Source: Lachnospiraceae bacterium
GTDB lineage: Bacteria; Bacillota; Clostridia; Lachnospirales; Lachnospiraceae
Assembly: GCA_900759665.1 (NCBI GenBank)
Contig: CAAEWE010000040.1
Coordinates: 1-64,000 of the forward strand
Length of the DNA: 64,000 nt
Reading direction: 5' to 3'
Of this stretch, positions 25,507 through 34,281 are shown in pieces (positions within the stretch are counted from its first letter, which is position 1; each line of letters starts with the position of its first letter). The position numbers and the translations under genes were made by a program. The notes beneath the pieces are model-generated. The model did no database searches, was not told the DNA's origin, and worked only from the letters and a program-made list of their open reading frames with translations.

Positions 25507-27200
25507 TGATAAAAGATATATTAAAAAAGATGATGGCGTTATCTCTGGCTGGATGTCTGATCCTGACCGGCTGCAGTAAACAGCCAGTGGAGAAGAAGGA
25601 TACGGTGGATCATAAGAAGGGGTGGAAGACGGCAGAGACGACACCCTTTGGACGGTATCCGGAGGAAGTGACATATACTCTTGGAAAGATGACTGGTCTG
25701 AATAATTCCAATCTGCCGAAGGGGGATACTTATGAGGATAACGGATATACAAGATATCTTAAAAAGAAACTAAATATACAGAATAAGGATACCTTTGAGG
25801 CCGGGGAGGGTGACAATTATCAGGAGACGTTATCTATGACCATAGCCTCCCGGGAGCTGCCTGATGTGATGGTCGTGAATGACATGGATCTGCTGCAGCT
25901 TCTGGTGGACAATGATATGATCGAGGATCTGACACAGGTATATAGAGACTGTACCAGCCGCCGGATCAAGGAAATCTATAACAGCTATGGCAGCGAGATC
26001 CTTGACAATGTGACCTTTGACGGGAAGCTTATGGCACTGCCGGAGACGAACATTGAGGATGGACCGAGTCTGTGCTGGCTTAGGAAGGACTGGATGGATC
26101 AGCTGGGATTGTCTGCACCGGAGACCGTGGAGGATGTGGAGCGCATTGTCCATGAATTCGTACAGAAGGATCCCGGAGGAAATGGAAAGGGACAGACGGT
26201 TGGTCTTGTCTGTGATGATGAACTGACCGGAGGCTGCGGCTACAGCTATGAGTATCAGAATGATATTATATTTGCGAGCTGTGGTGCATTTCCAAAGCAA
26301 TGGCTGTACAATGAGGATGGAAAGGTTGTATATGGTTCCGTTCAGAAAGAGGCGAAATCCGCATTGCAAAAGCTGCGCAAAATGTACCGGCAGGGGACAT
26401 TAGATAACCATTTCCTTATGAGGGAAAGCAATAATATTATTGAGCTGATCGTTTCCGGAAAATGCGGTTCTTTTTTTGGTCCGTGGTGGTCACCGAATAA
26501 TCCGTTGATGTCTGCCATGCAGAAGAATCCGGAAGCAGAATGGCAGCCGTATCTGATCCGGACAGATTCCGACGGAAGCACCGCCTATGCTTCCCAGAAT
26601 CCAAGTGACAAATGTGTTGTTGTCCGTAAGGGATATAAGCATCCGGAGATTGTTATGAAGATTGTCAGTGTGCTTTTTGACGATCTGCGTTATGGCGAGG
26701 AGGATGTCGGCGAAATGGAACGATATTATCAGGATAATGTCGATCCTACGGCACGTCCGCTTGCGATCAATGTAGATTATAAGGATGCTCTGATGCGTTG
26801 CTATGATGCTCTGAAGGATGCGATCCAGGGACGGAAAAAGCTGGATGATCTGGGACTTCTGGAGGGAGCCTATTATATTTCCTGCAGTAATTATCTGAAT
26901 AAGAAAAAAGAGGAGGAGCCTCAGAAATCCTGGGAGGACTGGGCCGCTTATACATCCCGTATGACGGCTTGCTCTGTCCTTGGAAAGGGACGGACGAGAC
27001 AGGTGAAATCGTTATTTTTTGGCGAAACCGAAACCATGAAAGGAAACTGGTGGCGTCTGGAAGAGCTGGAAAAGAAGGCGTACCTGGAAATCGTGACCGG
27101 TCAGAAGCCATTGTCCTATTACGATAAGTTTGTTGAGGAATGGAAACGCCAGGGCGGGGAGAAGATCCGGAGCGAAGTGGAAAAAGAATTGAAAAAATAG
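25506..27200 (+). CDS. Extracellular solute-binding lipoprotein (family 1-like)
   Basis: A 564-aa lipoprotein with a signal peptide ending in lipobox LTGC near residue 23. The mature region resembles the large binding proteins of LplA/YtcQ-type oligosaccharide importers, with an acidic tether, DVMVVNDMDLLQLL near the N-lobe, and CWLRKDWMDQLGL, a pattern common in that group. The GTG start overlaps the hicB stop, and AGGAGT lies about 10 nt before it. No permease follows, so it may work with the importer at 22224-24457 on the other side of the hairpin cluster. It probably originally belonged to that locus, with hicAB inserted between. Confidence 0.8.
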   Translation: MIKDILKKMMALSLAGCLILTGCSKQPVEKKDTVDHKKGWKTAETTPFGRYPEEVTYTLGKMTGLNNSNLPKGDTYEDNGYTRYLKKKLNIQNKDTFEAGEGDNYQETLSMTIASRELPDVMVVNDMDLLQLLVDNDMIEDLTQVYRDCTSRRIKEIYNSYGSEILDNVTFDGKLMALPETNIEDGPSLCWLRKDWMDQLGLSAPETVEDVERIVHEFVQKDPGGNGKGQTVGLVCDDELTGGCGYSYEYQNDIIFASCGAFPKQWLYNEDGKVVYGSVQKEAKSALQKLRKMYRQGTLDNHFLMRESNNIIELIVSGKCGSFFGPWWSPNNPLMSAMQKNPEAEWQPYLIRTDSDGSTAYASQNPSDKCVVVRKGYKHPEIVMKIVSVLFDDLRYGEEDVGEMERYYQDNVDPTARPLAINVDYKDALMRCYDALKDAIQGRKKLDDLGLLEGAYYISCSNYLNKKKEEEPQKSWEDWAAYTSRMTACSVLGKGRTRQVKSLFFGETETMKGNWWRLEELEKKAYLEIVTGQKPLSYYDKFVEEWKRQGGEKIRSEVEKELKK

Positions 27201-27270
27201 AACTGTCCGATTAACAGGACAGTCGATGTAAGATAAGGGCTGTGGTTCAATAAAAAGGAATGGTGATCCT

Positions 27271-27657
27271 ATGCAGGGTAAAAATGATTTCAGAACAGAT
27301 CACAAAGGGACAGAGGAGATCCTGAAACGGGAAAAGAAAATATTTCAATACAAAAGAGCGAATGCAGAGCTACAGACGAGGCTTGGAGAGGAATCTGCCA
27401 TAAGGAAAATAATTCCGTATATTATTTTATTGATGGGTTTTATCGCTTTACAGTTTATGGAAAACTGGATGGGATATTATATGGATATTTCAGGACAGGA
27501 TTATGTTCCTTTGTTGATCATTTTTGTAATTTTACTCATCCACAGATATCTGAAAGACAGGAAACGGCAGGTGCTGCGGGAGCAGATGAAAGCGAACCGG
27601 CAGAAGTGTGACCAGCTGCAGCAGGAGATTGATGAGATCCGAAGGGAAATGCAATAG
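27271..27657 (+). CDS. Small membrane protein with coiled-coil ends
   Basis: A 128-aa protein of unknown function. Residues 1-45 are charged and helix-prone, two membrane segments lie near 47-62 and 73-88, and residues 90-128 (Lys/Arg/Gln/Glu-rich) look like a coiled coil facing the cytoplasm. AAAGGAATGGTGATC precedes the ATG. It is a separate small unit between the binding protein and the rhodanese fusion gene. Confidence 0.5.
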   Translation: MQGKNDFRTDHKGTEEILKREKKIFQYKRANAELQTRLGEESAIRKIIPYIILLMGFIALQFMENWMGYYMDISGQDYVPLLIIFVILLIHRYLKDRKRQVLREQMKANRQKCDQLQQEIDEIRREMQ

Positions 27658-27723
27658 ATGCAGCATAAAACAATAGGGCATTGGTTAATGCAGAAAAATT
27701 GTCGTGCGACAACAGCTATAACA

Positions 27724-27752
27724 TTGAAAAATTGTGTGTATTGCGGTATAGT
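27724..27752 (+). promoter_or_regulatory. Promoter of the rhodanese-TtcA gene cluster
   Basis: TTGAAA (27724-27729) and TATAGT (27747-27752) are spaced by 17 bp, about 40 bp before the start codon at 27791. Confidence 0.6.
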
Positions 27753-27790
27753 GTGCTGAGATATGGTTAGGAAAGGCATGGGTTACAGAG

Positions 27791-28975
27791 ATGATGGATA
27801 ATACAGAGATTACAATACAGGAATTAAAGAAATGGCGTCCGGATGAGTATCATCTGGTGGATGTCAGGGATGAAATGTCTTACTCTTACGGACATTTACC
27901 GGGAGCAGAGCACATTCCGGAGCAGCAGATCCTTGACGGATGGGTACCGGAGGACGATGGTAAAAAGACAGTCCTTTACTGCAAAAAGGGAGAGACGAGC
28001 CTGGAGGCAGCGGGATTTCTGCAGGGGAAGGGATATACCGTATACAGCCTGCAGGGAGGCTATCTGACATGGCTCATGAGTACCATGGACGAGGAAAATG
28101 AGAAGGAGCAGGAAGAGGAAACGCCGTTTTATCTGGAGGTGGAGCAGAGCATACGCAAGCGGTTCAAGAAAAAGATCTGGTGCCGTTTTACCAAGGCGAT
28201 CAATGATTACGAGCTGGTAAAGGAAGGGGATAAGATTGCGGTATGTATTTCCGGAGGGAAGGATTCCATGCTGATGGCAAAGCTTTTTCAGGAGTTGAAG
28301 CGTCATCATAAGTTTCCGTTTGAGGTGGTTTTTCTGGTAATGGATCCGGGATACAGTCCGGAAAACCGCAAGGTTATTGAGAATAACGCCAAGAGACTGA
28401 ATATACCGATCACGATTTTTGAGTCAAATATTTTTGAGGCTGTTTTCCATGTGGAGAAATCGCCGTGTTATCTCTGTGCGAGGATGCGCCGGGGGTATCT
28501 TTACAGCAAGGCAAAGGAGCTTGGCTGCAATAAGATCGCACTGGGACATCATTATGATGATGTGATCGAGACGATCCTGATGGGGATGCTTTACGGTGCG
28601 CAGATGCAGACCATGATGCCGAAGCTGCACAGCTCAAATTTTGAGGGAATGGAGCTGATCCGTCCTCTTTATCTGATCCGCGAGGATGACATTAAGGCTT
28701 GGCGTGATGCCAATGGACTTCATTTTATCCAGTGTGCCTGCAAATTTACAGATACCTGTTCCTCCTGCGATAAAGACGGACAGAGCAATTCCAAACGTCT
28801 GGAGATCAAAAAGCTGATCCGGGAGCTGAAAAAAACAAATCCTTTTGTGGAGGGCAATATCTTTAAGAGTGTGGAAAATGTGAATCTCAGCACCGTGATC
28901 GCATATAAGAAGGATGGTGTGAAGCATCATTTTCTGGAGAACTATGACAGGGAGTTTGATGGGAGACGCATATGA
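27791..28975 (+). CDS. Rhodanese domain fused to a TtcA-type PP-loop tRNA thiolation protein
   Basis: A 394-aa protein. Residues ~5-100 form a rhodanese domain with the active-site loop YCKKGETS (Cys64), which carries sulfur as a persulfide. Residues ~115-394 are an ATP-pyrophosphatase of the TtcA/TtuA class: the PP-loop is SGGKDS (154-159), a CxxC lies at 226-229, GHHYDD at 252-257, and a Cys cluster C315/C317/C323/C326. TtcA-class enzymes use such cysteines to hold an Fe-S cluster and thiolate tRNA bases. The fusion would deliver sulfur directly to the thiolase. The gene overlaps the next by ATGA. Target base not determinable here. Confidence 0.88.
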   Translation: MMDNTEITIQELKKWRPDEYHLVDVRDEMSYSYGHLPGAEHIPEQQILDGWVPEDDGKKTVLYCKKGETSLEAAGFLQGKGYTVYSLQGGYLTWLMSTMDEENEKEQEEETPFYLEVEQSIRKRFKKKIWCRFTKAINDYELVKEGDKIAVCISGGKDSMLMAKLFQELKRHHKFPFEVVFLVMDPGYSPENRKVIENNAKRLNIPITIFESNIFEAVFHVEKSPCYLCARMRRGYLYSKAKELGCNKIALGHHYDDVIETILMGMLYGAQMQTMMPKLHSSNFEGMELIRPLYLIREDDIKAWRDANGLHFIQCACKFTDTCSSCDKDGQSNSKRLEIKKLIRELKKTNPFVEGNIFKSVENVNLSTVIAYKKDGVKHHFLENYDREFDGRRI

Positions 28976-29883
28976 TCTATATTTTTACAGCGTTATATCC
29001 GGAGGCGAAGCCTTTGATCCGTGCTTTTTCTTTGAAAAAGGCGGTGACAGGGCTTCCTTTTGATGTGTACGAAAATGCGGACAATGACCTGCGTCTGGTG
29101 ATCACCGGTGCAGGAATGACTGCGGCGGCATGTGGGGTGTCGGCTGTGCTTGGCAAATACGGAGCAGGCGAAAAGGATCATCTGATCAATATAGGAACCT
29201 GTGCGGCAGAGAATCTGGCAGGTGAGAAAAATGATGATACGAAGAAGGGATATCGTGAAGTATATTTATGTCACAAAATTACGGATCGAAATGCAGGACA
29301 TACTTATTATCCGGACATGCTGTATCATCATTCATTTGCAGAGGCGCAGATCATAACGGAACCGGTCGTGTGGAAAATGAGTGGGGATAATTGTGGTAAA
29401 CTTCGCTTATCGGGAAAGCAGCATATAAATGATTGCAGGGTTCTCCTTCATGACATGGAAAGTGCTGCGGTGTACCAGGCTGGGGCTTTTTGGCTGGGAC
29501 CACACCGGATGAGTTTTATAAAGGTCGTGTCTGATGAGGGAGCCGGGGAGAAAATAACACCACAGACTTTGGAGTGTGTCGTGGAAAATAACATAGAACA
29601 GATTAAAGCATATGTGTCAGATTTGGGACAGGCACTGGAACCGGATGAGGAGCGTCTGAGAAGAGAACAGTATTGCATGAACACGGCGGAGCAGCTTTGT
29701 CAGGAGCTTCATTGTTCCCAGACTATGAGAGCGGCTGTGGTGCAGTGTGTCAGATATTGGACACTGGCAGATGTAAATTATCAGAAAGTATTAGACGAGA
29801 TGAGAGCAGACGGTAAATTACCGTGCCACGACAGGAGAGAGGGGAAGAAGCGTTTTGAAGAGCTTAAACAGAGATTATTATAA
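28972..29883 (+). CDS. Nucleoside phosphorylase/MTAN-like protein next to spore photoproduct lyase
   Basis: A 303-aa protein with the purine nucleosidase/phosphorylase fold signals: ITGAGMTAAACGVSAVL near residues 44-60, INIGTCAA near 79, HDMESAAV near 161 (the family's MESAA-type purine-binding signature), and KVVSDEGAGE near 184. The C-terminal ~100 residues are helix-rich and additional. Family members release adenine from methylthioadenosine or S-adenosylhomocysteine, or phosphorolyse nucleosides. Its gene starts within the stop of the TtcA gene and its last 29 bp overlap the start of spore photoproduct lyase. Removing S-adenosylmethionine by-products made by the radical-SAM partner is a reasonable but unproven role. 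Confidence 0.72.
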   Translation: MIYIFTALYPEAKPLIRAFSLKKAVTGLPFDVYENADNDLRLVITGAGMTAAACGVSAVLGKYGAGEKDHLINIGTCAAENLAGEKNDDTKKGYREVYLCHKITDRNAGHTYYPDMLYHHSFAEAQIITEPVVWKMSGDNCGKLRLSGKQHINDCRVLLHDMESAAVYQAGAFWLGPHRMSFIKVVSDEGAGEKITPQTLECVVENNIEQIKAYVSDLGQALEPDEERLRREQYCMNTAEQLCQELHCSQTMRAAVVQCVRYWTLADVNYQKVLDEMRADGKLPCHDRREGKKRFEELKQRLL

Positions 29884-30874
29884 TAAAGCGTTTTCCCATA
29901 TTTATGTGGAGGAAGCGGTAAGAGAGCATCCAAGGACGAAGACGGTTCTGGAGAAGTTTCCGGATGCAGTACAGATACCGATTCATCATTATAAGGATGT
30001 GTTCTGCCGCAAAAAGCAGGATGTTGCCTTGCAGGAGAATCGGCCGGCGCTGATCCTTGCGGCAAAGGAGGGGCGGCTGATCTACGAGGGAGCACCGGTC
30101 TGTCAGAGCTTTGGCAATGAATATTTTTATTATACCTCCTGTGTAATGAACTGTATTTATAATTGCGAATATTGTTATCTCAAAGGAATGTATCCCTCCG
30201 GTCATATTGTGATCTTTGTGAATCTGGAGGATATTTTTGCAGAATTGGAGGAAATTTTACAGAAACATCCGGTTTATCTGTGTGTGTCTTATGACACGGA
30301 TCTTATGGCGTTGGAGGATCTGACCGGGTTTGTGGAGAGCTGGCTGGAATTTGTCCGCAGCCATGCGGGGATCCGTATTGAGATAAGGACGAAATGCGGT
30401 CGGACCGATTTATGGGACAGACTGAAGCCGGATGAAAATGTAATGTTTTCCTTTACTCTTTCGCCGGAGCGGATCTGGCGGGAGTGTGAACATGGAACGG
30501 CATCTCTTGAAGGGAGAATCCGGTGTGCTGCAAAAGCAATGGAGCAGGGATTTCCGGTACGTCTCTGTTTTGATCCGATCATTTACTGTCCGGATTGGCG
30601 GACAAAGTATGATGCAATGCTGGATCAGGTGAGGAAACAGATTGATATGGAGAAAGTATGGGATGTCAGCGTGGGGTCTTTCCGGATCTCGCAGGATTAT
30701 ATGAAAAAACTGAGACGGAGTCAGAAGGATTCTGCAGTGGTGCAGTTTCCCTTTGTAAATGACAAAGGTGTGTACCATTATCCGGACAGTCTGATGAATG
30801 AGATGGAGCAGCATGTGGTGAGCAGGCTTTGCGAGTGGATGCCGGAGGAGAAGATCTTTCAATGGAGGGAATAG
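29855..30874 (+). CDS. splB: Spore photoproduct lyase family radical SAM enzyme
   Basis: A 339-aa protein matching SplB, which uses S-adenosylmethionine chemistry to reverse the thymine dimer of UV-damaged spore DNA at germination. The 4Fe-4S motif is CIYNCEYC with Cys100, Cys104 and Cys107, within YTSCVMNCIYNCEYCYLKG. The length is close to the Bacillus enzyme. Later VSYDTDLMALE, IEIRTKCG and FSFTLSPERIW fit the SPL core. The TTG start at 29855 after GAGAGGGGAAG lies inside the previous gene, giving tight coupling. Indicates a spore-forming organism, though no other sporulation gene is in the window. Confidence 0.9.
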   Translation: MKSLNRDYYNKAFSHIYVEEAVREHPRTKTVLEKFPDAVQIPIHHYKDVFCRKKQDVALQENRPALILAAKEGRLIYEGAPVCQSFGNEYFYYTSCVMNCIYNCEYCYLKGMYPSGHIVIFVNLEDIFAELEEILQKHPVYLCVSYDTDLMALEDLTGFVESWLEFVRSHAGIRIEIRTKCGRTDLWDRLKPDENVMFSFTLSPERIWRECEHGTASLEGRIRCAAKAMEQGFPVRLCFDPIIYCPDWRTKYDAMLDQVRKQIDMEKVWDVSVGSFRISQDYMKKLRRSQKDSAVVQFPFVNDKGVYHYPDSLMNEMEQHVVSRLCEWMPEEKIFQWRE

Positions 30875-30929
30875 TGTGAAAACTTTGATAAAAGTTTGCG
30901 GGCTGAGTAGAAAGGAAGGTTAGACGGGT

Positions 30930-31697
30930 ATGAAAAAGACAGCGATCGTGACAGGAGCCTCATCGGGAATCGGCAGGGAGATCAGCCGTGTTCTCGTGGA
31001 GATGGGATATGAGGTTTACGGATTTGGACGGGAGTTTCCGGAGGAAGAGTCTGAACAAATTAGAACTAAGCAGGATCCAGTTGAAATGATCGGTACGGAA
31101 AATGGGACAGATAAGCAGAATCAAGAGAATGGAATGCTTCACCGGATTGTCTGTGATCTGCTTGATACGCCGGAGCTGGAACGGCAGATTAAGGAAATAC
31201 GTCGTGAGAACGAAGTATCCTTATTGGTCAATAATGCCGGTGTGGGTTATTATGGACTTCACGAAGAATTAAATGTGCAGAAGATACAGAAGCTGGTGCG
31301 GACCAATCTGGAAGTGCCGATGGTTTTAACGAATTTATTGTTGCGGGATCTGAAAAAATATGGCGGGACAGTTATCAATATTTCTTCGGTGACAGCACAG
31401 CTCAGCAATCCTCACGGTTGTGCTTATGGGGCAACGAAAGCGGGACTCAGCAGCTTTTCCCGGAGTCTTTTTGAGGAGGTGCGAAAGTATGGAGTCCGCG
31501 TTGTGACGATCCAGCCGGATATGACAAAAACAGATCTGTACCGGAATGCGGACTTTGCACAGGGCGAGGAGGAGGATTCCTATCTGCTTCCGGAGGAGGT
31601 GGCTGGGGCGGTGCGGGATATTCTTCAGATGAGAAAAGGCGTCGTTGCGACAGAGATCACATTGCGGCCGCAGCTTCACCGCATCCGGAGGAAATGA
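30930..31697 (+). CDS. SDR-family oxidoreductase
   Basis: A 255-aa short-chain dehydrogenase/reductase. The cofactor motif TGASSGIG lies at residues 8-15, NNAGVG near 102-107, and the catalytic Ser and YxxxK (YGATK) near 165-172. The substrate cannot be told. It may reduce a lipid or small carbonyl compound with NAD(P)H. An insertion of about 35 hydrophilic residues (~40-75) after the second strand is longer than in classical members. AGAAAGGAAGG precedes the ATG. It follows splB by 56 bp and could belong to the same operon. Confidence 0.85.
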   Translation: MKKTAIVTGASSGIGREISRVLVEMGYEVYGFGREFPEEESEQIRTKQDPVEMIGTENGTDKQNQENGMLHRIVCDLLDTPELERQIKEIRRENEVSLLVNNAGVGYYGLHEELNVQKIQKLVRTNLEVPMVLTNLLLRDLKKYGGTVINISSVTAQLSNPHGCAYGATKAGLSSFSRSLFEEVRKYGVRVVTIQPDMTKTDLYRNADFAQGEEEDSYLLPEEVAGAVRDILQMRKGVVATEITLRPQLHRIRRK

Positions 31698-31734
31698 TCC
31701 GTGAATAACCGCAAAAACCGGAAAATATAAGTTA

Positions 31735-31764
31735 TTGAAGCCGGCAGGACAGATATGTTATAAT
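31735..31764 (+). promoter_or_regulatory. Promoter of the CAP-domain gene
   Basis: TTGAAG (31735-31740) and TATAAT (31759-31764) are 18 bp apart. An in-frame ATG at 31763 lies inside this -10 box, which supports the later start at 31799. Confidence 0.65.
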
Positions 31765-31798
31765 GGGCAGAACAGTACATAGAAAAGGAGGAAGATCA

Positions 31799-32809
31799 AT
31801 GAACATAAAAAGTTTGAAATTACTGGCAGGAGCGTTTTTGCTGGGTGTGATATTGTTTGCTGCAGGACAGTTTGGAGCCGGACAGGCAGCAAAGGCAGCG
31901 GAATCACAGGATGTATATGGTACTGCCAGATATGATTATGCATTTCAGGTGTTGGAGATCGTAAATAAAGAGCGTGCCCTTGAGGGGGCGGGACCGCTGA
32001 CTATGGATAAGGATCTGCTTTCTGCAGCAATGCTTCGTTCGGCGGAGACGGTTGTTTCCTTTAGTCATACCAGACCAAACGGAGAGAAGTGTTTTACCGC
32101 CAGCAGCAAAATGTCCGGTGAGAACATTGCCATGGGAGGTGGATCGTCATGTGCAACTCCGGAGCAGGTAATGATTCGGTGGATGAATTCTCCGGGACAT
32201 AAGGCAAATATATTGACAAAAAGCTATCAGTCTATTGGTATCGGCTGTTTTGTGACCAATTACGGCACATACTGGGTACAGTGCTTTGGTCGTGGGACGG
32301 CACAGACGCTTTCGCAGCCGGAAAATGAAAAGGCAGGATATCGTGTAGCGGCGGACACAACGTCGCAGACCGTGATGATCAAAGGAACGGATGTCGGAAG
32401 CAGTTCTGCCAGTATGTCTACGGCTTCGCCAATGCCATCGGCTGCACCGGCAGAAGCGACAGAAAACCCGGCAAGTACAAAAATACCGGCATGGGCACTT
32501 AACGCGCTTTCCCAAACAAAGGATCCATTACAATTTAATGCGAAATGTTACCTGAAGAAGATCACGTTAAAGTGGAATAAACTGGCAGATGTCAGTGGAT
32601 ATGAGATACAGATTTCCAACAAGAGAAATTTTAAACAGAAGCAGAGTTATTCTCTGAAAAAATCCAAGACACAGAAGGTGATCAAAAAGTATAAGGGAAA
32701 GAAGCTGGAATTGGGGAAGGCGTATTATGTGCGGATCCGAACTTTTAAGAACAATGATGGAACAAAGGTGTATGGTTCATGGAGCGACAGGATCCGGTGT
32801 CAGATGTAA
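31799..32809 (+). CDS. Secreted CAP/SCP-domain protein with C-terminal Fn3-like module
   Basis: A 336-aa exported protein. A signal peptide (residues 1-~32) is followed by a CAP (SCP/PR-1-like) domain with VLEIVNKERALEGAGPL, FSHTRPNGE, SGENIAMGG and WMNSPGHKANIL, including the two conserved His of the CAP cavity. A Ser/Ala/Pro-rich linker (~190-235) leads to a C-terminal ~85-residue module ending YYVRIRTFKNNDGTKVYGSWS. A module of the same type ends the 2233-aa surface protein at 49455. AAAGGAGG precedes the ATG. CAP proteins of Clostridia are often spore-coat or cell-surface proteins. Confidence 0.88.
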   Translation: MNIKSLKLLAGAFLLGVILFAAGQFGAGQAAKAAESQDVYGTARYDYAFQVLEIVNKERALEGAGPLTMDKDLLSAAMLRSAETVVSFSHTRPNGEKCFTASSKMSGENIAMGGGSSCATPEQVMIRWMNSPGHKANILTKSYQSIGIGCFVTNYGTYWVQCFGRGTAQTLSQPENEKAGYRVAADTTSQTVMIKGTDVGSSSASMSTASPMPSAAPAEATENPASTKIPAWALNALSQTKDPLQFNAKCYLKKITLKWNKLADVSGYEIQISNKRNFKQKQSYSLKKSKTQKVIKKYKGKKLELGKAYYVRIRTFKNNDGTKVYGSWSDRIRCQM

Positions 32810-32828
32810 TATGTTATGATCGGGGCAG

Positions 32829-32938
32829 ATATGAGGCCTTTAGGCCTCATTATATCATATATCTGCGCACGATTTCTGTGCAAAACGGAGTTTCGAAGAA
32901 ACTCCTAATATGAGGCCTTTAGGCCTCATTATATCATA
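32829..32938. terminator. Two identical 31-bp palindromic terminators with a third hairpin between
   Basis: The palindrome TGAGGCCT-TT-AGGCCTCA followed by TTATATCATA occurs as an exact 31-bp copy at 32829-32859 and again at 32908-32938. Between them lies GGAGTTTC/GAAACTCC (about 32888-32904). The downstream copy contains the stop codon of the convergent ATPase gene. They probably stop transcription from both sides. The duplication is unusual. Confidence 0.7.
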
Positions 32939-34281
32939 GGAGTCATATATAGTGGCAGATATAAAATCCCATCCTGATACTTCAGATCTTTTGTGTATAT
33001 GATATAACGGTCCTGCATTTTCAACTGATATTTTTCAATCAGATAATCGAAGGATTTATGCGAGGTGTAGCCGGAGGATTTCACTTCGATAGGACAGATT
33101 TTCTTTTTTTTGACAGTCATAAAGTCAATTTCGTATTTCTTTTCTCTGGCCGTTCCCTTCGGTGTGTACATATATTCATGGAAGTAAAGGTCGTGCCCGG
33201 CAGCACGCAGCATTTGAGCCACAATATTCTCAATTACCATGCCCTGATTGATTCCAAGCTGGTCAAAGATCAGAGATTTGTAGATATCTTCATCGCTGTC
33301 TTCCTGGGTTTTTAAAATTTGTGTCACTAAAAGTCCGGTGTCACCCATGTAGAGCTTAAAATTGCTTCTGTCAGCAAATAATTCCAGAGCCACTTCCGGT
33401 TTTGTAACATTGATACATTCATTGCCGATCATAGATTCCGCGACAAAGCTGACAGCATTGACATAATTCTGATAGCGGGCGTTTTTATCGATCAGCGAAA
33501 ACTTAAAGTGTGAGTTTTTATTTTCAAGCTGCTCCGGAATGGTCCGGAATATAACCGAAGCACGCTGGCCGTTTTCAGAGTCAAATCTTGCCAGATCCTC
33601 TTCATAGAGGTTCAAAATATTTCGCTTGATAAAATCAATTTGTGCAAAGGCTTTCCCGTGAACATAGGAATCTACCGCCTGTGGCATACCGCCAACGACC
33701 ATGTAAGTGCGGAATATCTTCATGATCTTTCGATGAATGGCGTCTCCAAGAGGCTTACGGGTGTCAAAAGCATGCTGGATGGCATCGTAGGTGACGGTAT
33801 CGCCGATTGCCCATAAATATTCCTCGAAATCCATAGGATACATTTTTAGCTTGGTCTCCTCGGAAGGAATCAGGATGCCCTCTGTATTTTTGCGGATAGA
33901 GATCAGGGAGCCGGTTTCAATGTAATCATACCGGCCGTCTGCCACCAGATATTTTATTGCCTGTCTTGCCTGAGGAAACAACTGCACTTCATCGAAGATG
34001 ATGGCACAGCGTTTTCCCTTTAACTGCTTTCCTTTGAGCAGAAACAGATTACGAAAGAATGTGTCCGGATCGTCGATGTTTTCAATGAAATTGTTTTTGA
34101 CATCGGTATTTTCTTTCGCAAAATCTAAAAGGATATAATCGCTGTATTCATTTTTGGCAAACTGTTCCACAACGGTACTTTTTCCGATACGTCGTGCGCC
34201 CTCCAGCAAAATGGCGGAGGAACCGGCGGAATTATAACAGAAAATCACGAAAAACAGAAATGTTTCTCTATATATATTCAC
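32929..34281 (-). CDS. DUF4143-family AAA ATPase with an altered N-terminus
   Basis: A 450-aa open frame. Walker A is GARRIGKST near residue 30, Walker B IIFDEVQ near 93, then DUF4143-type PMDFEEYLWAIGD near 147-160. A C-terminal restriction-endonuclease-like core contains the pattern D...IEVKSS near 395. Family members are ATP-binding proteins of unclear role, often duplicated in Clostridia. The reading frame opens with a GTG inside a tandem repeat, and the first ~18 residues (Phe-rich) do not resemble the family start. The true 5' end may therefore be lost or replaced. No convincing ribosome site precedes the GTG. Possibly a pseudogene in its first codons. Confidence 0.7.
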   Translation of the reverse strand: MNIYRETFLFFVIFCYNSAGSSAILLEGARRIGKSTVVEQFAKNEYSDYILLDFAKENTDVKNNFIENIDDPDTFFRNLFLLKGKQLKGKRCAIIFDEVQLFPQARQAIKYLVADGRYDYIETGSLISIRKNTEGILIPSEETKLKMYPMDFEEYLWAIGDTVTYDAIQHAFDTRKPLGDAIHRKIMKIFRTYMVVGGMPQAVDSYVHGKAFAQIDFIKRNILNLYEEDLARFDSENGQRASVIFRTIPEQLENKNSHFKFSLIDKNARYQNYVNAVSFVAESMIGNECINVTKPEVALELFADRSNFKLYMGDTGLLVTQILKTQEDSDEDIYKSLIFDQLGINQGMVIENIVAQMLRAAGHDLYFHEYMYTPKGTAREKKYEIDFMTVKKKKICPIEVKSSGYTSHKSFDYLIEKYQLKMQDRYIIYTKDLKYQDGILYLPLYMTPMI

